From Amphibalanus amphitrite (taxonomy: Eukaryota > Arthropoda > Thecostraca > Balanomorpha > Balanidae), in NCBI RefSeq assembly GCF_019059575.1, contig NW_024881692.1, positions 682,001 to 746,000 of the forward strand: a stretch of 64,000 nt of DNA, written 5' to 3'. The stretch's first letter is position 1. Every line of letters begins with the position of its first letter. Below the pieces are notes generated by a model that was given only the letters and a program-made list of their open reading frames with translations, did not search any database and was not told where the DNA came from. The translations under genes and the position numbers were made by a program. This document shows, one piece after another, positions 61,901 through 64,000 of this stretch.

Positions 61901-63707
61901 TGTGCATAATATACAACGTACATTACACGCTCCACCCGCGTTTGACACTGACACTTATCCCTGACACTAGTCCCTGACATCGACACTGACACCTCTGCCT
62001 AACACTAGTTAATCAATGATCACTGTCACCTATCGACTGACACCCACCCCCGATACCCATCCCTGACACTAGTTAATGATTACTGCCACTGCCACTGACA
62101 CCTACCCCTGACACTGTCACTGACTCTCTTTCCCCTCTCTGTTTTACAGGCTGCAGAACCCGCAGTACATGTACCAGTCTCCCTACATGTCAGCCAACCA
62201 CCCTCTGCTAGCCGGCCTGTCTGCCAGCGCCCTGAGCCCCGGCGCGGCCGGTCAGCCCATGTACGACTACCAGCCGTATGCCACGGCCGGGGCGTTCCAG
62301 GCGGCCGCGGCTGCTGATCCGTACAGCTCTCAGGTGGCAGGTAGGTGGTGAAGGGGGAGGATGGGGTGGTGGTGGATATTGGGTAGGCAGCGGGAGGCTG
62401 GAGAAGATGCCCAGTAGGTGATGAAAGAGGAGACGATGGGCGTTGTGGGTGTTGGTTAGGCAGTGTGGACAGTTTATAGAAGGGAGGAGAAAATGGCAGG
62501 TTGGTGTGGTGTGGGATTGAGAAGGTGTTGCTGCTGATGGATGGGTGGTAGGGGTGGTGGGAGGTGCGTTGGAGGTCAGAGGCGGTGGCCGATAAAAAGG
62601 CGAGTAGGATGTAGGATAAGGAGAGAAGGATGGGGATAGCGGGCTGCTGATTACAGCTTCGGGTAGATGAGGACAGAGGTGGGTTACTGGGTGTAAGATA
62701 GGACGTAGACGGTTGGTAGCTTGGGGACGGACGATGGTTGATAGGTTTAAATACGCTGACCACCTACAGGCTGACCACTGACTAGTCTAAACTATTTAAA
62801 TTTCAGATGTAGCTGAAAGTTTCTCTTCTTCCGTAAGCGGTGAAGCTATTCCTTTCAAATGACAGTATTCACATTGTCCGTTGCGAGGTGCGACGCCCCA
62901 ACGTTAGTTAACCGTAGATTTTCGGGCTTTCAAGTCACACATGAAGTGACCTCCGTGCCGCATGCCGTCGTGCTCTACAGCGCAGGTGGAGGCCGGGCCT
63001 CTGCACAGCTGTGCCTGTTTCACGTTATCGATCGATATGGACTCGAATAGGGGGGCTCGAGCCCGCAGTAAGGAGAGAATGCGACAAGCCGGCGCGAAGT
63101 ACAACCACTTGCGGTGACTGTCACATGAAATGTTGTAAATTTGGGGATGGGAGTGACTTGTCGATATTGGATACTGAGGGACCGGAGTGCTGAGTGCTCT
63201 GCTAGGGAGGGGGTAAATGTGGGCGTCATTTTGTACCGTTGGTGTCACCTGTACTCCGATCGTTTAGTATGCCGCTGTCAGAATCAAGCTCAAGGTCTCA
63301 CAGCTCATGTCTGATGCCTGACTGTCATAGTGTCATGTGCTAACTGTCATGGCCATGTGAGGTAGATGTGTCTCTGACTTGTCAGTGGCATTTATGACCC
63401 GTGCTTTGTGACTGCAGTTGTTCCTTTTTATAGCCGATGCGTGGTCGCTCTTTGGCTGTGTTTCTAGCTCCCATTAACCCCATATTTGTTGATACTGAAC
63501 CGATGCTGATTGTAATTGCAATTGTTGCTGCATTCTAACGAGTCTGTTCGCTCCGTTTCAGCGAACGCGTTCCTGCCCCAGTACGCCGGCTATCAGGTGC
63601 CAGTCAGTTCCGCCCTGGGCGCGCAGCAGCTCTCCCTGGCCGGCTCTCAGTACGCCGCTGCCGCCGCCGCCGCCGCCGCCGCAGCCCAGGAGGCCCGCAT
63701 GCAGTGA
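28712..63707 (+). CDS. RBM24/RBM38 homolog: RBM24/RBM38-type RNA-binding protein, complete coding region in five exons
   Basis: Coding exons 28712-28960, 46508-46634, 51410-51458, 62150-62340 and 63562-63707 give 762 nt, or 253 residues plus stop, with phases 0, 1, 2, 1 at the joins. A single RRM covers about residues 37-115, with RNP2 IFVGGL and RNP1 RGYGFVTM. The stretch [19 protein letters not shown] and the motif [20 protein letters not shown] are near-invariant in RBM24/RBM38 proteins. The tail is rich in Ala, Tyr, Gln and Pro, has 11 consecutive Ala, and ends in RMQ as vertebrate members do. Family members bind GU-rich RNA and control muscle splicing and mRNA stability. The length is close to vertebrate RBM24 (about 236). 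The first ATG of MMLM was chosen because family members start shortly before the RRM and -3 is A. 5' UTR and promoter are unknown. Confidence 0.93.
28961..35170. other. RBM intron 1, first part
   Basis: No second gene is recognised. GC-rich islands lie at 29400-29620, 30060-30240, 32200-32460 and 32830-33210, separated by AT-rich DNA. Frames of up to 220 codons (34988-34326, minus) show no domain. Confidence 0.45.
33101..33161. repeat. (CCCCT)n homopyrimidine mirror tract
   Basis: About 60 bases of CTCCC/CCCCT repeats end in CCCCCCAG. Homopurine-homopyrimidine mirror repeats can form triplexes, and the G-rich strand can form quadruplexes. The tract sits inside a CpG-rich island and is followed by CCACGTG. 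Confidence 0.85.
35171..35226. repeat. Perfect 56-bp palindrome
   Basis: Two 28-base arms starting ACCCGCCTACC meet at TCATGA with no spacer and no mismatch. It can extrude as a cruciform or fold as an RNA hairpin. Confidence 0.95.
35229..35268. repeat. Second perfect inverted repeat (19-bp arms, 2-base centre)
   Basis: Arms ATCGTTTGGCTAAATCCAT and their exact complement are separated by GA. It starts two bases after the preceding palindrome and has an unrelated sequence. Confidence 0.95.
35269..36123. other. No gene recognised
   Basis: Short frames on both strands around 35591-35846 are unrecognised. Confidence 0.4.
36690..37385 (-). pseudogene. Mariner transposase relic
   Basis: Reading the minus strand from 37385, broken frames give, in the family's order, [11 protein letters not shown], then [19 protein letters not shown], then CGFELLSHP and, in another frame, HLFPNIRK. 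These match conserved blocks of mariner transposases. Stops and frameshifts separate the blocks, and the third catalytic Asp block is destroyed. It is dead, and lies in reverse to the RBM gene. Confidence 0.75.
37540..38530 (-). repeat. Degenerate minisatellite of about 22 bp (CACACCGGCG-TCTGAGGGCCC)
   Basis: Units such as CCCACGCCGGCGTTTCTGAG repeat with drift. A local stem of GGGCCCGCACCAGC and its complement lies near 38100-38135. The word set is shared, in opposite orientation, with 8237-8770. Confidence 0.7.
39215..39400. promoter_or_regulatory. Promoter-like cluster in RBM intron 1
   Basis: Within about 90 bases lie TGACGTCA (39226-39233), GCGGCCATTTTG (39236-39247, YY1-like), TCACGTGA (39277-39284), CCAAT (39297-39301) and GGGCGG (39311-39316), in CpG-rich sequence. 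This combination is typical of CpG-island promoters. Direction and product are unknown. Confidence 0.45.
40900..41010. promoter_or_regulatory. GC-box array, possible promoter or enhancer
   Basis: GCGCCATTTTG near 40911 is followed by GCGC-rich sequence and a run of CCCCGCCCC boxes at 40977-41000. There is no supporting exon. Confidence 0.25.
44100..44354 (+). mobile_element. 5'-truncated LINE 3' end (reverse transcriptase C-terminus)
   Basis: In frame from 44098 to the TAA at 44248-44250 the translation contains [20 protein letters not shown] followed by FKNELD, the conserved end of CR1/Jockey-like non-LTR reverse transcriptase proteins. A stop at 44095 precedes it. About 100 bases of 3' UTR end in a (TTATG)n tail at 44332-44354, typical of LINEs that end in short tandem repeats instead of poly(A). 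Confidence 0.8.
44355..46507. other. RBM intron 1, last part
   Basis: No gene is recognised. G-rich tracts at 46080-46105 could form quadruplexes. Confidence 0.45.
45993..46024 (+). promoter_or_regulatory. GU-rich tract upstream of RBM exon 2
   Basis: About 32 bases of TGTGTGTCTGTGTG-type sequence lie about 480 nt before exon 2, in the transcribed sense. RBM24/RBM38 proteins bind GUGUG motifs, so this is a candidate site for autoregulation. Confidence 0.35.
46508..46634 (+). CDS. RBM24/RBM38 homolog: RBM gene exon 2 (second half of RRM)
   Basis: The exon follows acceptor ttccgcag and starts [18 protein letters not shown], completing RNP1, which the intron splits after RGYGF. It runs through [13 protein letters not shown] and ends in phase 1 at gtgagt. 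Confidence 0.93.
46635..47428. other. RBM intron 2, first part
   Basis: No gene is recognised. Confidence 0.4.
47433..48459. mobile_element. TTAA-type element, family B, copy 2
   Basis: TTAA lies on both sides (47429-47432, 48460-48463), with ends CCCTCGCCGG and CCGGCGAGGG. It is collinear with 18855-19883 and differs by scattered substitutions and C-tract lengths. It carries the same TGACGTCA and AGGTCA motifs. It lies in RBM intron 2. Confidence 0.9.
48464..51409. other. RBM intron 2, second part
   Basis: No gene is recognised. A 192-codon plus frame (49139-49717) lacks a domain. A degenerate CACGCCAGGC minisatellite lies at 50183-50320. Confidence 0.4.
51410..51458 (+). CDS. RBM24/RBM38 homolog: RBM gene exon 3, 49-nt micro-exon
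   Basis: The exon lies between acceptor ttcgtttcag and donor gtgagt. It enters in phase 1 and leaves in phase 2, encoding [15 protein letters not shown] plus split Gly and Ala codons. It is exactly the phase bridge needed between exon 2 (phase 1) and exon 4 (phase 2); skipping it shifts the frame and meets a stop within about 20 codons. Hydrophobic residues after GNLQ at this place agree with what I recall of invertebrate homologs. Confidence 0.85.
51459..54616. other. RBM intron 3, first part
   Basis: No gene is recognised. The donor is followed at once by GTGTGTGG (51463-51470). GC-rich 52900-53180 gives long frames on both strands that look like composition effects. Confidence 0.4.
54621..55567. 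mobile_element. TTAA-type element, family C, copy 2
   Basis: TTAA lies at 54617-54620 and 55568-55571, with ends CCCTCGCCC and GGGCGAGGG. It is nearly identical by eye to 20756-21694, with a few substitutions and longer G-runs, suggesting recent movement. It lies in RBM intron 3. Confidence 0.9.
55572..59299. other. RBM intron 3, middle part
   Basis: No gene is recognised. A GGATGGGAC minisatellite lies at about 58151-58245. GC-rich patches at 56200-56310 and 57430-57560 give unsupported frames. Confidence 0.4.
59300..60118 (+). CDS. Unrecognised 272-codon open frame in RBM intron 3
   Basis: This is the longest open frame in the window. It starts [20 protein letters not shown], is lysine- and aromatic-rich for about 60 residues, then becomes Pro/Ala/Gly/Arg-rich as the DNA turns GC-rich. 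No domain is recognised, and minus-strand frames are also open there. It could be a nested gene, a mobile-element fossil, or chance in GC-rich DNA. Confidence 0.2.
   Translation: MSLGVSLVKPPEKEYFVRQHIKNYFWYCMNEAIIDYMKTFKTNFRKICVNGHALAYIRAMWAMASSAPAEPDHCMWHGTGSVCAHVAMAKSPLPSAGRQYVFVFRAPAPPRPRSDCGCLAAPKQPLKWYPQMTEWVQMAVPSPGALSVTHWTTIEDSHLLAEASDPATWRSTSELYCPKRSRPAAGPNFAALCAVVGHCWCDFAGRFPGRGSDRPHGNAPGVEGREWSLHSAGRVPPAVPGSEERLYNTLRLTGPSGRTVILSQHVKLVKPG
61318..61507. repeat. TTGGACGTCTTTGGAC minisatellite
   Basis: Degenerate words TTTGGACGTTGGAC and TCTTTGGAC repeat along the segment, decaying to the right. Confidence 0.75.
61942..62128. repeat. CTGACAC minisatellite next to the exon 4 acceptor
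   Basis: CCTGACACTAGTTAAT occurs at two places, and CTGACAC words recur throughout, ending about 20 bases before the exon 4 acceptor. The branch point of this intron probably lies within it. Confidence 0.75.
62150..62340 (+). CDS. RBM24/RBM38 homolog: RBM gene exon 4 (Tyr/Gln/Ala-rich tail)
   Basis: The exon follows acceptor gttttacag. It encodes [20 protein letters not shown] and later [21 protein letters not shown], ending in phase 1 at gtaggt. The tyrosine-rich YDYQPY stretch parallels the YDQYPYA of vertebrate family members. Confidence 0.9.
62341..63561. other. RBM intron 4
   Basis: The first 400 bases are rich in GGTGG/GGTTGG words. Long minus-strand frames there are the complement of this low-complexity sequence. 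Nothing else is recognised. Confidence 0.5.
63562..63707 (+). CDS. RBM24/RBM38 homolog: RBM gene exon 5 (C-terminus and stop)
   Basis: The exon follows acceptor ccgtttcag. It encodes [20 protein letters not shown], an 11-Ala run (GCC repeat, 63654-63686) and QEARMQ, then TGA at 63705-63707. Confidence 0.92.
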
Positions 63708-64000
63708 TGACGACGCCCGCTAGAGGCGCTGGCGTCGCCCGAGCTGCGCTCGCCATCCCCAGTCCGTCGGCCAGCCAAAGGCCGGGGGTGACGGGAGGGA
63801 TGGGGGGGCTCGACAGACGCCCAGTGACGTCATCAGAGGTCCCGAAGTCAGCTCGACAGTTCTGGAGAGCTGGCGAGGCGGGAGAGAAGATTGTGGAGAA
63901 TACGGCTGCTCATGCGGTCAACAAGCTGGTTGCTATGACGACGACTGATGGATGCATGTTGTCATGGCAACAGGTCGGCGAGTTGTCAGGTCTGAGAGTG
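63708..64000 (+). other. 3' UTR of the RBM gene (start only)
   Basis: GC-rich sequence follows the stop. No AATAAA is present before the window ends, so the transcript end lies outside. Confidence 0.6.

Larger units (their letters stand above)
60119..62149. other. RBM intron 3, last part
   Basis: No gene is recognised. Two minisatellites are present, at 61318-61507 and 61942-62128. Confidence 0.45.

Noticed and set aside
46634-62150. Direct splicing of RBM exon 2 to exon 4
   Set aside because: The phases do not match and the shifted frame meets a stop within about 20 codons. It may occur as a non-productive isoform but not as the main coding form.
62080-62763. 227-codon minus-strand frame
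   Set aside because: It is the complement of RBM exon 4 and of a GGTGG-rich intron stretch; its Pro/Ser/Thr-rich content follows from low complexity.

Overview
The window looks like nuclear DNA of an invertebrate animal with a large, transposon-rich genome. It has metazoan-type genes with GT-AG introns, one of them 17.5 kb long, a protostome-like RBM24/RBM38 protein, and dense non-autonomous DNA transposons. An arthropod, perhaps a crustacean, is my best guess; the sequence alone does not fix the species.

Two genes can be supported. On the minus strand, three exons between 709 and 2179 encode part of a calmodulin-like EF-hand protein whose ends are missing. On the plus strand, 28,712-63,707 holds a complete RBM24/RBM38-type RNA-binding protein in five coding exons (28712-28960, 46508-46634, 51410-51458, 62150-62340, 63562-63707). 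These join in frame to 253 residues with one RRM and an Ala/Tyr/Gln-rich tail ending in RMQ. The 49-nt third exon is needed to keep the frame. No tRNA, rRNA or CRISPR was seen.

The rest is mostly repeats. Region 1-28 kb: a hAT-like MITE pair; a 6.5-kb TIR element at 2339-8892 with 9-bp target duplications, holding two further hAT-like insertions; TTAA-flanked (piggyBac-type) elements at 9354-10535, 18855-19883 and 20756-21694; a 301-bp hAT-like element made of GACTCC hexamers; a 1.2-kb TIR element at 16478-17667; a 2.5-kb element at 20143-22616 with ten 18-bp palindromes; a 179-bp tandem array; a retroposed insertion; and a deleted mariner-type relic. The introns of the RBM gene carry a hAT-like element with a nested mariner relic (36132-38699), a LINE 3' end (about 44100-44354), second copies of two TTAA families (47433-48459, 54621-55567), twin palindromes at 35171-35268 and several GC-rich promoter-like islands.

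The most interesting structures are the TTAA families, which share G-tract/C-tract hairpins at their ends and carry many AGGTCA half-sites and TGACGTCA motifs; the palindrome-array element; the twin palindromes; and the micro-exon that acts as a frame switch in the RBM gene. Exon joins, target duplications and repeat pairings were read by eye. Family names for transposons rest on TIR/TSD hallmarks and motif resemblance, not on database searches.
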